A stretch of 64,000 bases of DNA, from positions 7,912,729-7,976,728 of the forward strand of contig NC_056038.1 of NCBI RefSeq assembly GCF_004379255.2, given 5' to 3'. Below, in pieces: positions 1 through 11,615 of the stretch (position 1 is the first letter of the stretch; each line of letters starts with the position of its first letter). The DNA is from Salvia splendens. Taxonomy: Eukaryota > Streptophyta > Magnoliopsida > Lamiales > Lamiaceae. A program made the position numbers and the translations under genes. Below the pieces are notes generated by a model that made no database searches, had not been told where the DNA came from, and was given only the letters and a program-made list of their open reading frames with translations.

Positions 1-577
1 TTTTAGAAGCTATTAAAACCTTGAATACGTTTGATTACTATTCTACTTACTGTATAAAGGAGATAGTGAACATTAGTTTGCTTTTTTATAGAAGCTGAAT
101 AATTATCCCACATTTACTCTCATAGTGAACTGAATCTCTTGGGTGTAGGAGATGCGTCTAATTAATTAAGTTGCGCTTCATAAAGAACATTTAGTTTAAC
201 AGTAGATTGTATATACACATGCACTATATTATACTTTTATGCTTGCATTTATATAAGAATACATATGATCTTTACGGATCTAGCCATAAGTATTTCACAG
301 AATAAATCAAGATCTGCAAAAGAAACACACATCACATAAGACAAATGTATCAAATGTTGTGGTTCAGTGTCACACACGCGGTACATACGACCATGCGAAG
401 CCCACACCAAAACCTAGATCCTCCAAATACCACCTAACCATCGTCGCTACAATACACGAACGGAACCACAAAGGAAACTCTTACATAACACTCAGAGACG
501 TTCTGATTCCAATTTCCAAATAGAAACGCTAGAATCTTCTTTGACTTAATAAACCAGAACTGATGATTCCTATCCAG
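1..577. other. Unassigned AT-rich flank
   Basis: I recognise no gene here. An open frame on the minus strand runs from inside the adjacent LTR down to 434, but it begins in LTR sequence and has no family features, so I do not call it. The stretch 350-577 is less AT-rich than the rest and may be part of a transcribed flank. It is the sequence into which the copia element at 583 inserted. Confidence 0.4.
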
Positions 578-582
578 TGATG

Positions 583-1238
583 TGTTGGTTTCTGGGATTA
601 CAAGATAACAAAACCGGGCGTAATACAACCCAAAAGAAGGAATACAAAAAAGAACTGAAGTTACAACGAAAATGAAACAACTAAACCAGTATGCTATGAC
701 AGCCGAGTCGAGGAGGCCTCTTCCCGCAAGACGAGATACGCCCCGGTAGTGCTCTCGGTTTGGCGTGTCGTCCCCAAAGGTAAAACGGCTACGTCTCTTC
801 TGATGCAGCACCGCAATCAGCAGAGCTCCGGCGAACGGGATGGAGGAGAGGGCAGAGCTTCGACAGAAAGACAATGCAGGGAGAGGGAGAGAGCTTATGC
901 AGAGAATGCTTGTAGGTGTGTGTCCTAATGCAGTGGTATGGCTAGCCTATTTATAGGCCAACCACCATGCGGGGTCAACCAGCCATTGAAGGCTCATCAT
1001 GGCAAAAACGTAACCGACGTCGGTTACAGGCGTGTGGCTGTAATGTGCCACCCGTGTGTGGAGCGTGTGGATTTCTCACGTGGCAACCGTGACTGTGCCT
1101 CGCTTGACGACGTGTCAAGCCACTTGGATTGCTGACTCGGCGGTGGTCCAAAAAGAATAGTTTGGGCCAAGCACCAAGCCCAAAGACCACCCAAAGACCA
1201 ATTGCCAAGATCCAAGTCCAAGTCCGCGAGCGCGAGCG

Positions 1239-1270
<32 letters not shown>

Positions 1271-1674
1271 TGCACGGGCACGGGCTCGGGCTCGGGCGGG
1301 CGGGCGGCGGCGGCGGCGCGCGCGTGTGGGCTCTTTCACCCATCTTGGTCCACTATAATTATTAAGTAACATAAAGTCACTTAATTTATACACATTAAAG
1401 ATGTGTTAATCCTCCAATGTGGGATAATTAACACTAGTTAATTATTCCCTAAGCTCCATCTCCAAGCTTTAATTAAAAGCTAATTATGCCCAACTTTAAT
1501 CCACTATTTCTCACTCACCGGAAATCGGATATGAGAAAGTGAATATACTACATTTACCTACGTAAAATGTAGAACGACGCTATGTCATTTAATTTCACAA
1601 AATTAAATGTCTCGTCACATTTATTATTTGGTCAAAATCCATTGACCGGGCATATTTAATCCATGATTTTTACA
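583..1674 (-). repeat. 3' LTR of the copia element
   Basis: A 1,092-bp LTR. On the minus strand it starts TGTAAAAATC at 1674 and ends at 583. The part from 779 to 1674 matches 6457-7302; the part 583-778 has no counterpart in the other LTR. It holds a minus-strand TATA-type box around 945-958 and a run of GAGCAC/GGGCTC/GGC simple repeats at about 1225-1325. About 65 bp near 1035-1105 are absent from the 5' copy. Confidence 0.9.
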
Positions 1675-2240
1675 ATCCCCCACATGAGTGGAAATAGCCG
1701 AATGCATATGCATGCAGACACAAGCTCAACCCTCGCGAGGTATATAAGCATAAGGATAGGTAGTTGTTGACTTTGAACCCTCCATAGTCGACACCATCGG
1801 ATACACAGGCGGCTTAGTAGCGCGATGCTTTGAACTAATCCCCCACGGCGTGCACCGAGACAATGGTGTTAACACTTAAACACCTCAACCTCATCCGTTC
1901 TCACGTTTTGTGTCCATTGCGGTCTTGGACACCACTTTGGATTCATAAGTGCGTTTTTTATGAAGCGACCACACTTCGCACTTACGTAGGTGATTCTTAG
2001 TCAAGTACCTTGCCATACTTGGTCTCTTTGAGAATTCCATCTCTTTGAGATCCTTAAGAACCATTAAAAGTCATAGACTTAGCCTTTACCACGAGGCAAG
2101 TTCTCCAACACTCTATTGCTCTCTAGGGAATAGATATAGTTTGAGTGTTTTTCCATGAACTCTCATAGCTTAGTTGTCCCTTTGAACCAAGTTCTTGGGA
2201 TCTCCAGTCATCATGGTTGGGTTACCACTATGACAATTCT
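1675..2240 (-). other. Polypurine tract and 3' internal untranslated region of the copia element
   Basis: On the minus strand the bases just before the 3' LTR read CATGTGGGGGAT, a typical polypurine tract for plus-strand DNA priming. The rest, between the pol stop and the tract, is about 550 bp with no supportable reading frame. Confidence 0.75.
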
Positions 2241-5200
2241 TTAGTTTGTGGATTTCAAACCCATTCCCTCTAGCAACTTATTCATTTGATCACGGTTTAA
2301 CCCTTTGGTTAGCGGATCCGCTAGATTATCTATTGACTTCACATAGTCAATTGTAATCACCCCTGTTGTGATCAAATGTCTCACGGTGTTATGTCGTCGA
2401 CGTATATGTCGAGACTTACCGTTATAGAAACCATTGTTTGCCCTTCCAATAGCCGCTTGGCTATCGCAGTGAATCAGCACTGGTGGCACTGGCTTAGACC
2501 AACATGGAATGTCTTCAAGGAAGTTCTTAAGCCACTCGGCTTCCTCACCAGCCTTATCCAAGGCAATGAACTCCGATTCCATTGTTGATCGGGCTATACA
2601 GGTCTGTTTTGTGGATTTCCACGATACAGCACCACCCCCAATAGTAAAGACATATCCACTTGTTGAAAGTGAGTCTCTATTATCGGATATCCAATTGGCA
2701 TCACAGTACCCTTCAAGCACCGGGGGGTATCTCGAGAAGTGTAGCCCAAGATTTTGAGTGTGTTTTAAATATCTCAAAACCCTCACAAGAGCTCTCCAAT
2801 GCTCTTTGCTTGGATTGCTCGTGTAACGACTTAACTTGTTCACGGCACAAGCAATGTCAGGTCGAGTGCAATTAGTCAAGTACATAATGCACCCGATGAC
2901 CCGTGCATACTCTTCTTGTGCAACGGGCTCGCCTTTGTTTTTGCTCAAGTGAACGTCGAGTTCAATTGGAGTCTTAACCGGCGCGCCATCATAGGCTTTG
3001 AATTTATTCAATATCTTCTCAACATAATGTGATTGTGTTAAGATGATTCCATCATTTGTTCTTAGAATCTTCATTCCAAGAATTACATCGGCTAGACCCA
3101 TGTCTTTCATGTCAAAGTTTCTCTTTAACATGGCCTTTGTATCGTTAATTACTTGAGTGTTGCTACCCAAGATTAACATATCGTCAACGTAGAGACACAC
3201 TATAACATGACCGTTATTAGTGCTCTTGATGTAGACACATTTGTCGCACTCGTTGATTTTAAACCCATTTGATAACATCACATTATCAAACTTCAAGTGC
3301 CATTGCAATGGCGCTTGTTTCAATCCATATAGGGATTTCACGAGCTTGCATACCTTTTTCTCTTGTCCAGGTACTACAAACCCTTCGGGTTGTTCCATGT
3401 AGATTTCGTCTTCTAGTTCACCATTCAGAAACGCGGTCTTTACATCCATTTGATGAATCTCGAGATTGTGCAATGCAGCAATAGCGAGAAGCACCCGGAT
3501 AGATGTAATCCTTGTTACAGGTGAATAGGTATCGAAGAAGTCATGTCCTTCTTTTTGTTTAAAACCCTTTACTACTAATCGGGCTTTATACTTATCAACT
3601 GTTCCATCGGCCTTAAACTTTCTTTTAAGAACCCATTTGCATCCTAAAGGTTTAGCACCTTCGGGCAAATCAACCAACACCCATGTGTGGTTCAGCAAAA
3701 TTGAATCAATTTCGCTTTGAACAGCTTCTCTCCAATGCAGCCCGTCTGGGCCAGCAAAGGCTACTTTTATCGATGTTGGTTCTTCATCCAACATGAAAGC
3801 AATGTAGTCAGGACCAAAAGTTTTTGGTGTTCTGACTCTATTACCACGTCTTAGTACTGTATCTTTTGGATCGGGCCTTGCACGCTTGCGCGATTCAGGT
3901 TCCGCATCTGTTGATTTAGAACTAGTGGCTTCTTCTTCCACTTGTTTAGAACTAGTGGCTTCTTCAATTCTTGTCTCAGAATTGGTTGATACTTTTTCCT
4001 TATCTTTGCAAGGAAAGGTATTTTCGAGAAATACAGCATTCCTCGACTCAATTGTTGTTCCTACTGTGATAGTCGATATTTCAGACTTGTGAACAACAAA
4101 TCGATATGCACTACTGTTAAGTGCATATCCAATGAAGATGCAATCAACCGTCTTAGGTCCGATTGTAACTTCTTTGGGCGGAGGAACCATCACCTTTGCC
4201 AAACACCCCCACACTTTGAGGTATTTGTAGGATGGCTTCCTTCCCTTCCACAACTCATAAGGAGTAACATCTTTTCCTTTGAGAGGGATTTTATTCAAGA
4301 TATAGTTTGCTGTCAAAACAGCTTCCCCCCCACATGTTATGTGGTAATCCTGAACTGAGTAGCAGTGCATTCATCATCTCTTTTAGAGTTCGATTCTTGC
4401 GTTCTGCAACACCATTAGATTGTGGTGAATATGGAGCAGTTGTTTGATGAATTATACCACTTGCGTTGCATAACTCCTCAAACGGGGCTACATATTCGCC
4501 TCCTCTATCGCTTCGAATCATTTTGATTTTACAACCAAGTTGATTCTCAACTTCGTTCTTATAATTTTTGAACGCCTCTATTGCTTCATCTTTGCTTCTT
4601 AAAAGATAAATGTAGCAATATCTTGTGCAATCATCTATGAAAGTGATAAAGTACTTTTTACCACCTCTAGTTTGCAACATCTTTAAATCACATACATCTG
4701 TGTGAATTAATTCAAGGGGTTTTGTGCTTCGTTCAACCGAGTGAAACGGCAACTTAGTCATTTTTGCTTCAAGACAAATTTCACATTTATCTTGGATATC
4801 CAATTCATTAGCCTTTAGTAAATCTAAATTTACTAATCTTTTAATGGCTTTTGAATTTACATGTCCTAATCTACAATGCCACAAATTTGAAGACTCAATC
4901 AAATAAGAGGAAGTAGATGCTTTATTCTTATTGGCCAATGGCTTCGCAACACTTCGAGTTGCTACACTAAGCTTGAAAAGCCCATCGGTTACATAACCTT
5001 TTCCGATGGATTTTCCAAACTTATACAAGACAAACCTATCGGACTCAAATACAAGTTTAAACCCTTTATTAACTAGTATTGATCCTGACACTAGGTTCTT
5101 GCGGATGTCCGGGACATGCAGCACATCCTTCAAAGTGATAGTTAGGCCAGACGTCATCATGAGAATCACGTTGCCAACGCCGAGGACTTCTGACGATGCT

Positions 5201-6552
5201 TGATTCCCCATGTTGATCTTCCTCCCTTCAACAGCAGTGTAGGAGGTAAACTTGCTCCTGTCGGAGCAAACATGAGCAGTAGCGCCGGTGTCGATGTACC
5301 AGCCTCCCTTGTTATCAACAAGGTTAACCTCTTCAGTGACCACTGCAATGAGGTCGTTCTCATCCCAGTCCTTGAACTCCTTCTCAACGACGTGGGCTGC
5401 CGGCTTCTTCTTCTTGCTGCGGCAGTCTTTGGCAAAGTGGCCCGGTTTGCCACATTTGTAGCAGTCGCCTTCAAACTTCCTTGAAGGCTGCTTTCCCTTC
5501 CCTTTGTCATTTGGACGGTTTGGGCGAGGGCGTTTGTTGGAGGGACCGCCCCGTTCCAACAGGTTGGCTTTGGCTTCATTTGGGGTGAAGCCTTTAGCCT
5601 TCTGATCACTTTTGCGCACGTCGGCCTCAATGCGCAACTTCACGATCAAGTCTTCAAGGGTCATCTGCTTTCGCTTGTGCTTGAGATAACTCTTGAAGTC
5701 CTTCCAACTTAGAGGGAGCTTGTCAATGATCGTGCACCTTAGGAATTTATCGGGCAAGGTCATCCCTTCAGCCACTAATGAGTGGATGATCATTTGGAGC
5801 TCTTGGACTTGCTCCATGACGGGTCGAGAGTCGACCATTTTGTAGTCCATAAACTTGGATGCTACAACTTGTTCCGTCCCTGCAGCATTATCTATGCTAT
5901 ACTTCTTTTCTAGGTTTTCCCACATTTGTTTAGATGTGGTTACATTGGAGTATACATTGTACAAACTATCATCTAAAGCACTTAGAATGAAATTTTTACA
6001 AAGGTAATCTCCTTTCCTCCAAGCTTCATAATCTGCCATGACTTCGAGCCTAGTCTCTTGGTCGCTTGGTGCGGGCGGCTCGTTCTCCGTGAGGAAGTTG
6101 GCGACGCCCAATGTTGTCAAGTAGAACAACATCTTCTGGTACCACCGCTTGAAGTCAGATCCTCCAAACTTTGGTGGCTTCTCGGCAGGTGGCATCATTC
6201 TTGGTGCCAAAGGTGCCGCAGTTGGTCCTTGGAAGGAACCAATTCCGTTGCCCCCGAAGGAGCCAACAACTTGGTTGGGCATAGAGCCCCCACCATTCAT
6301 GTTGGGCATAGAGCCCGCCATGGTCGTACCAGCCCCGAAGGGACTAGCACCCGCATGAGACCCGAAGGCCCCAGCATTCGTGTTGATCCCGAAAGATCCA
6401 CCAAAGGTGGAACCAGTGGACGCCCCGAAGGGGTTTCCCAAACCCAAGGGACGGTGGGTAAAACGGCTACGTCTCTTCTGATGCAGCACCGCAATCAGCA
6501 GAGCTCCGGCGAACGGGATGGAGGAGAGGGCAGAGCTTCGACAGAAAGACAA
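2241..6552 (-). pseudogene. copia gag-pol, frameshifted, with LTR-encoded N-terminus
   Basis: Two overlapping frames encode one polyprotein. The first frame (6552 to 4291, 753 codons) has a UBN2/gag domain, a CCHC zinc knuckle near residue 362, an aspartic protease DTGA motif near 415, the GAG-pre-integrase region and the integrase catalytic triad (D near 616, D near 677, E near 717). The second frame (4370 to 2241, 709 codons) continues with reverse transcriptase, with the YVDD box near residue 392, and RNase H. The frame changes at a run of seven C on the plus strand (4325-4331), consistent with one extra base. The first 32 residues are LTR-encoded and also appear in the other LTR, so the 5' end is a deletion fusion. 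Frameshift plus loss of the primer site makes this element inactive. Confidence 0.92.
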
Positions 6553-7302
6553 TGCAGGGAGAGGGAGAGAGCTTATGCAGAGAATGCTTGTAGGTGTGTG
6601 TCCTAATGCAGTGGTATGGCTAGCCTATTTATAGGCCAACCACCATGCGGGGTCAACCAGCCATTGAAGGCTCATCATGGCAAAAACGTAACCGACGTCG
6701 GTTACAGGCGTGTGCCTCAAGCCACTTGGATTGCTGACTCGGCGGTGGTCCAAAAAGAATAGTTTGGCCCAAGCACCAAGCACCAAGCCCAAAGACCAAT
6801 TGCCAAGATCCAAGTCCAAGTCCAAGTCCAAGTCCACGTCCAAGATCGAGATCGAGATCGGGCCCGGGCCCGGGCCCGGGCCCGGGCCCGCGACCGCGAG
6901 CACGAGCACGGGCTCGGGCTCGGGCGGGCGGGCGGCGGCGGCGGCGCGCGCGTGTGGGCTCTTTCACCCATCTTGGTCCACTATAATTATTAAGTAACAT
7001 AAAGTCACTTAATTTATACACATTAAAGATGTGTTAATCCTCCAATGTGGGATAATTAACACTAGTTAATTATTCCCTAAGCTCCATCTCCAAGCTTTAA
7101 TTAAAAGCTAATTATGCCCAACTTTAATCCACTATTTCTCACTCACCGGAAATCGGATTTGAGAAAGTGAATATACTACATTTACCTACGTAAAATGTAG
7201 AACGACGCTATGTCATTTAATTTCACAAAATTAAATGTCTCGTCACATTTATTATTTGGTCAAAATCCATTGACCGGGCATATTTAATCCATGATTTTTA
7301 CA
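6457..7302 (-). repeat. 5' LTR of the copia element, 3'-truncated
   Basis: An 846-bp copy matching 779-1674. The end that should meet the primer-binding site (equivalent to 583-778) is missing, and the LTR runs directly into gag. A near-palindromic TATA-type box lies at 6623-6636. The simple-repeat block at about 6820-6930 is dominated by GGGCCC units, unlike the GAGCAC units of the other LTR, showing independent microsatellite turnover. Confidence 0.88.
6623..6636 (-). promoter_or_regulatory. LTR TATA box
   Basis: The plus-strand sequence GCCTATTTATAGGC reads as a CTATAAATAG TATA box on the minus strand, about 70 bp upstream of the first gag codon at 6552. This is the expected place for the LTR promoter. 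The same box occurs at 945-958 in the other LTR. Confidence 0.6.
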
Positions 7303-7307
7303 TGATG

Positions 7308-7920
7308 ACACTCACTCTGATGGTGAAGGAGATGACCGGAGAGAGCCCAAGAGATAAAGAGAGAGAATTCTAGAGAAGGGAGAGCGTTCTCAGATGAGAA
7401 AGAGGAAGCACAAATATATGAGAGCATATGAGTGTGCATGTGAAAGGGGGTGGGGTGATGGTATATCACCCAAGATGATTCCTCAGTAACCACCTCACCC
7501 CAGTGGTGGCAATTCAATAGGGTTCTTACTAGAAATGAGCCACTCACTCCCTTAAAATGCCTCATAAGGGGAGGATTATCCACATTTATATAAATTAAGT
7601 GAGATCTTTACTAAGTCAATGTGGAACAAGATTTAGACATTTAATTTAACACGCCCCTGCACATGTGGGCCGGAATGACACATCGGACTCCATCACGTGG
7701 ATAGGCAAGACAAGAGATAAGAATCATCATCGATGTAGGCCGGAATGAACGTTGGACTTCCACTCGTGAGGTAGATAAGAGATAAAGAAAAATCTCGACT
7801 ACCATATTAGAAATGGACCACTCACCCCCTTAACAAAACCTCATAAGGGGGAAGGATTATCCACACTTATATAGATTACATGAGATCATCACCAAATGAA
7901 TGTGGAACCAGAGTTACACA
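7308..7920. repeat. Duplicated LTR-like sequence
   Basis: The block 7535-7630 recurs at about 7813-7910 (shared phrases: CCACTCAC, CTTAA, CCTCATAAGGGG, AGGATTATCCACA, TATATA, ATGTGGAAC). The minus strand of each copy carries a GTTCCACATT motif followed by a TATA-like stretch, similar to promoter regions of plant LTRs. I see no ends or coding capacity. Probably a diverged LTR fragment with an internal duplication. Confidence 0.45.
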
Positions 7921-8348
7921 TTTAACAATTCCATGTTTATCCTGGTTAAATAAAGATGTGCCGATAGTAATGACCACAATATTACACTTGTTGTTTGAAA
8001 AATATCGTACTCATATGTATGTAGGAAAGCACGTCACTAAGGTTTTAGAGAAAAACACGTGGTGAGAAAAGTACTTATGCTTGAAAAGGATGAATAGATA
8101 TTTATATTAAGTGAGCATTCATCGAATAGTTCATTTGGCTAGAGCTTCGATTCTTACTACTTCGATGGAGTTCAACTTATATCAAAAGATGTGAGCTTTG
8201 ATTCCAAAACACGAACCACCGTTTAATCTGTAGTTATTAAGAATACACATGATAATTATACACATTTTAATTAGATCATTTGTAGTCATAAAATACCAAA
8301 ACAGATAAATTATCTATCCTATCAAACTGTTCTTAATATAAGTTAATA

Positions 8349-8889
8349 CTCCCTCCGTCAGTGAATAGGAGTTCTGTTTTTCCATTTTTATCCGTCAGTG
8401 AATAGGAGTTCTGTTTTTCCATTTTTATCCGTCCGTGAATAAGAGTCTCGGTTCATTATTATTTTAAATGGTAAAAAAACCCCACATTCTATTAACTCAG
8501 TCTACTCACACGAGTATCATTTAAAATTATATACAAGTGATATCTTCAAAGGTATAGGCTTCATGAGAATAAGGGATAGAGAGAAACGTGATAGATTGTT
8601 GTTATGTGCATTAACTTCTTGTTTATTTCACTATGAGTCTCTCTTTAAATAGAGTATTAGAGGTCTGCTATACATGGTAAGACTTGGGGAGGGGAATAGA
8701 ATCAATTTACAATTAATACAAAAATAATCTATCTTGGACTTGGTGGTGATTTGATCTTGAGTTCTGATTTGATTTTCCTTTTCTAACATGATACTCATAT
8801 ACCACTAATTTTTTTCCACTAATTTTTCTTAACTTTTCTTAAAACTTGTGTTATAAAGAGATGAGACTCCTATTCGCAGATGGAGAGAG
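8349..8889. mobile_element. Stowaway-like MITE (541 bp)
   Basis: The left end reads CTCCCTCCGTCAGTGAATAG and the right end is an imperfect inverted copy ending ATGGAGAGAG, both flanked by TA. CTCCCTCCGTC termini and TA target sites are typical of plant Stowaway (Tc1/mariner) MITEs. A 34-bp unit beginning CGTCAGTGAATAGGAG is tandemly duplicated at the left end. The middle (8520-8800) is unrelated filler. Confidence 0.6.
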
Positions 8890-9166
8890 TATATACCTAT
8901 TGTTTTTCAATGAAGTTGATCATTATTTAATTACTAAGTACAACAATTGAATTAAAGTAATGCTTTCAGAAAACAGAAAAAAAATATGGAGTACTACTAA
9001 TTAAAGGTTTGTCATGTAAAAATAGAAATGATTTTTCAAATGAAAAGAAATTAAACTACAAAAATAGTGCTAGTATTATACTCCTCATTTGTTGGTTCTA
9101 TTGTACTATATGCTCGAACGCCCTTAATTACAAGAAAAAGTGAAGGAAATATGTGCATTAATAGTA

Positions 9167-9369
9167 CTCCCTTCGTCTCAAGACCAGTGAGGCAAAATTT
9201 TTCAGCACGAGATATAAGAAAATGAAATTTTATTAGTAAAGTGGAAAGTGAATAAAGTAAGAGAGTTAATAAAGTAGAGAGAAAAAATAAGAGAGAGAAT
9301 GCCAAAAAAAATTACTCATTTATCTTAGGACGTCCCAAAAAGGAACGTGAGTCGCTTGGACAGAGTGGG
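9167..9369. mobile_element. Stowaway-like MITE (203 bp)
   Basis: The left end CTCCCTTCGTCTCA pairs imperfectly with the right end GGACAGAGTGGG, with TA at both flanks. Only short AT-rich sequence lies between. Confidence 0.6.
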
Positions 9370-9372
9370 TAC

Positions 9373-10150
9373 TAATCAAAGATGTGGAATTAATCGTGGA
9401 CAGATGGTGGAGTTATAGCCATGAATATGAAAAGAAATTGAAAAGAAATGATGTACTCGTATTACAGAAAAACGAAAATAGGTTACTGTTTTCATGACTA
9501 AACAAGAAGTAATTAGTGAGCCTCATCATGATAAGAGAAGATCATAAATATGGTTGGTCGTGTCCGGTTGTTAGTGGGTAGTGATAATTTGTTAAGGACA
9601 GGGCGGCTCCATGGTCGGTCGTCCTACATGGGCAAAATTTATCGTCATTTTACATCTTTGCACCATGAGGGATCGTTAGTTATGTAGTACTCCTTACTAA
9701 TTAGTTAGTCACTTATTAAGCTAATTAAGTTATTTGGGCTCCAATAAAACTAAATCAAACTTATAAATTGAACATAAATTGAACCAAAGTTAGGGAGGCA
9801 ATCTCAGAACATATAACTCACAACAAAGGCTAAAAACTCAATTAAATTCAGATTTGAAACAAGTACAACCAATTAAAAATTGACCAAGAATTAAATGTTG
9901 TTAATTGCGTATGACGGCTTGCAACGACCGACCAAAAACCAACCATAAGGATATGGCGGATCGACATAAGACGACATTAATCAAATAGTAGATTTTTAAA
10001 AATTAAGAGTAGAGTTTTCAAATTAAATTTACTATGGAGCAATATTATAATATGATATTTACACATTTAAGGTTATCAAAATTCATAATAACTTATTCAT
10101 TAATTATTTAAATATTTATTTTTAAAGATAGTAAAAATGAACTAGCACAA
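9373..10150. other. Intergenic, no gene seen
   Basis: AT-rich sequence. ATGGTTGGTCG near 9550 and ACGACCGACCAAAAACCAACCAT near 9925-9950 are partly inverted, which could mark a decayed transposon of about 400 bp, but I could not find a target-site duplication. Confidence 0.35.
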
Positions 10151-10152
10151 AA

Positions 10153-10841
10153 TTAGAAGTACGCATGCCAGATCCATAGCCGGTAGTCAGCGACGGCCTC
10201 GAGTATAACGTTGGGGTGGGTGCCTTTGTGGCCGTTCGTGTACGACCCCCTCCATGCCACCGGGCAATTCTTCTGTTGTCAGTGCATGTAGTCGACGCTG
10301 CCAAGCATCCCGGGGAAGCCATGCACTTGTTCGTGAAGGTGGAGCAGGAACTGGCAATCTGTAGTGCTTGGATTCCGGAGAAATTCGTCGGTGAAGGCTG
10401 TCCGGACGCCTTTGTAGAATTGGAGCAAGCACATTCTCCCAATGCTGTCTCCAATGTGGAGGTATTCGTCGAACACATCCGCCCTTTGGCCAGTCGCAAG
10501 CTGACGGATTGCTGCAGTACATTTCTGCAACGTCGTGTGGCTGGGACGGCCGACGGCGTCGAACCTTTCTTGGAAGAAATCTTCCCGGCCCGCCAATGTA
10601 TTTGCGATGCGGAGAAATAGCGGTCGCCACATGCGGAAACGGCGACGGAAGTAGGTATCTCCCCACACCGGATTATCGCAGAAGTAGTCGCAGACTAACC
10701 TTGCGGCGGCTTCCTCCTGGTTACGATGGATGTAAGTCCAGGAGCGTCTTTGGAGCGGCGCGGCTTCCTCCGCTTCCCAACGTCGATCTTCTTCAAGTGA
10801 TTCTTCCATTATTTGACGCATTTGCTCATATGGATCCATGA
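10153..10841 (-). pseudogene. PIF/Harbinger transposase, truncated
   Basis: The frame starts at an ATG at 10841 (MDPYEQMRQIMEES) and matches plant HARBI1-like DDE nucleases: an N-terminal helical region, then the catalytic-core start GFPGMLGSVDYMH, whose D is the first acidic residue of the DDE triad. A TGA at 10279-10281 stands where the family has a tryptophan (MHW). The same frame continues in register past the TGA (NCPVAW, then NVILEAVADYRLWIWHAYF) and stops at 10153. The C-terminal half with the remaining catalytic residues is absent. Dead by both nonsense and truncation. Confidence 0.85.
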
Positions 10842-11173
10842 GATCGATTAAATTTGGGGGAAGAATAAAAGAGAGATGATTTGAGATGAAAATTGGAGAG
10901 GAAATGAAGACGATTTGGGAAGAATAGATGTATAGTTGTGTGTGAAATGAGGATGAATTAGGAGTATTTATAGGGTAAAAAAATAAAAAAAATTTGGAAA
11001 GGGCTATAAAAAATGGTAACATTACCGTTTTCACAATTAAAATTTTTTTATTTCGATTTAAAAAAAAATGAATTATTGCGTCAGCGAGACGAATCCCACT
11101 CGCGGGCAGGCGAGTGGGCGTCACGCATCACCTGGGAGCTCGCCACGTCGCCTCGACGCGTGGCGAGACGTCA

Positions 11174-11556
11174 TGATACGAGCATATTCCTAAATTATCT
11201 CCATATCTATTATTCATTTAGCATTGATTTATCTTATCTTTTCCATAGTTAGTTATTGATTCTCCATATCTTTTGCTTAGGATATTATTATATTTGATTT
11301 ACTAGATTTTGGTAGGATATTATTGTATCCCCACATATTATAAATATGTGTAGGAGACCTTCATATTATTCATTCGAGAAATATCGAATCAATATATCTT
11401 TTATCGTTCTTTTATCTTTTTGTACTTTATTTTTCCGCAAGTTCATCTCGTCAAACCCTAATTGACCGAGAACCCTAGGCTGCTCGACGGGAGGATCCCG
11501 CGAACGAACCTAACTCTTCTTCGGTGACTTCGCGCTGCCGGAACCGATACGAGTAC
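11174..11556 (+). repeat. 5' LTR of the non-autonomous element
   Basis: It aligns with 17813-18149 with several indels; the best-conserved block is the end (GCAA/AGTTCATCTCGTCAAACC through CTGCCGGAAC(C/T)GATACGAGTAC). The last about 10 bp expected from the 3' LTR are missing. The indels indicate an older insertion than the copia nested inside it. Confidence 0.75.
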
Positions 11557-11615
11557 ACGACCTCCACCAGACCCTACAACCAGTGTCATGTACACGGAGC
11601 CGGTATTGTGTCCCC

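Larger units (their letters stand above)
583..7302 (-). mobile_element. Ty1/copia LTR retrotransposon, old, defective
   Basis: A complete insertion read on the minus strand. The 5-bp target-site duplication TGATG is present at 578-582 and 7303-7307. Both outer termini follow the TG...CA rule (plus strand TGTTGG at 583, TTTTTACA ending at 7302). The order on the minus strand is truncated 5' LTR, gag, protease, integrase, RT, RNase H, polypurine tract, 3' LTR, which is the copia order. The LTR copies differ by indels and by the composition of a GC-rich simple repeat, so this is the oldest of the three copia elements here. No primer-binding site is visible, because the 5' LTR end and leader are deleted. 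Confidence 0.93.

Noticed and set aside
779..780. Splicing as the cause of the LTR-gag junction in the old copia
   Set aside because: The sequence at the break has no GT donor in the full LTR copy, so deletion is simpler.
434..874. A 146-codon minus-strand frame starting [11 protein letters not shown]
   Set aside because: Its start is LTR sequence (shared with the gag frame at 6552) and the rest runs into flanking DNA with no domain features.
975..1393. Several overlapping open frames with poly-Arg/Ala or His-Glu repeats
   Set aside because: They are translations of the GC-rich simple repeat in the LTR; all three frames stay open because of composition. The same holds for 6625-7021.
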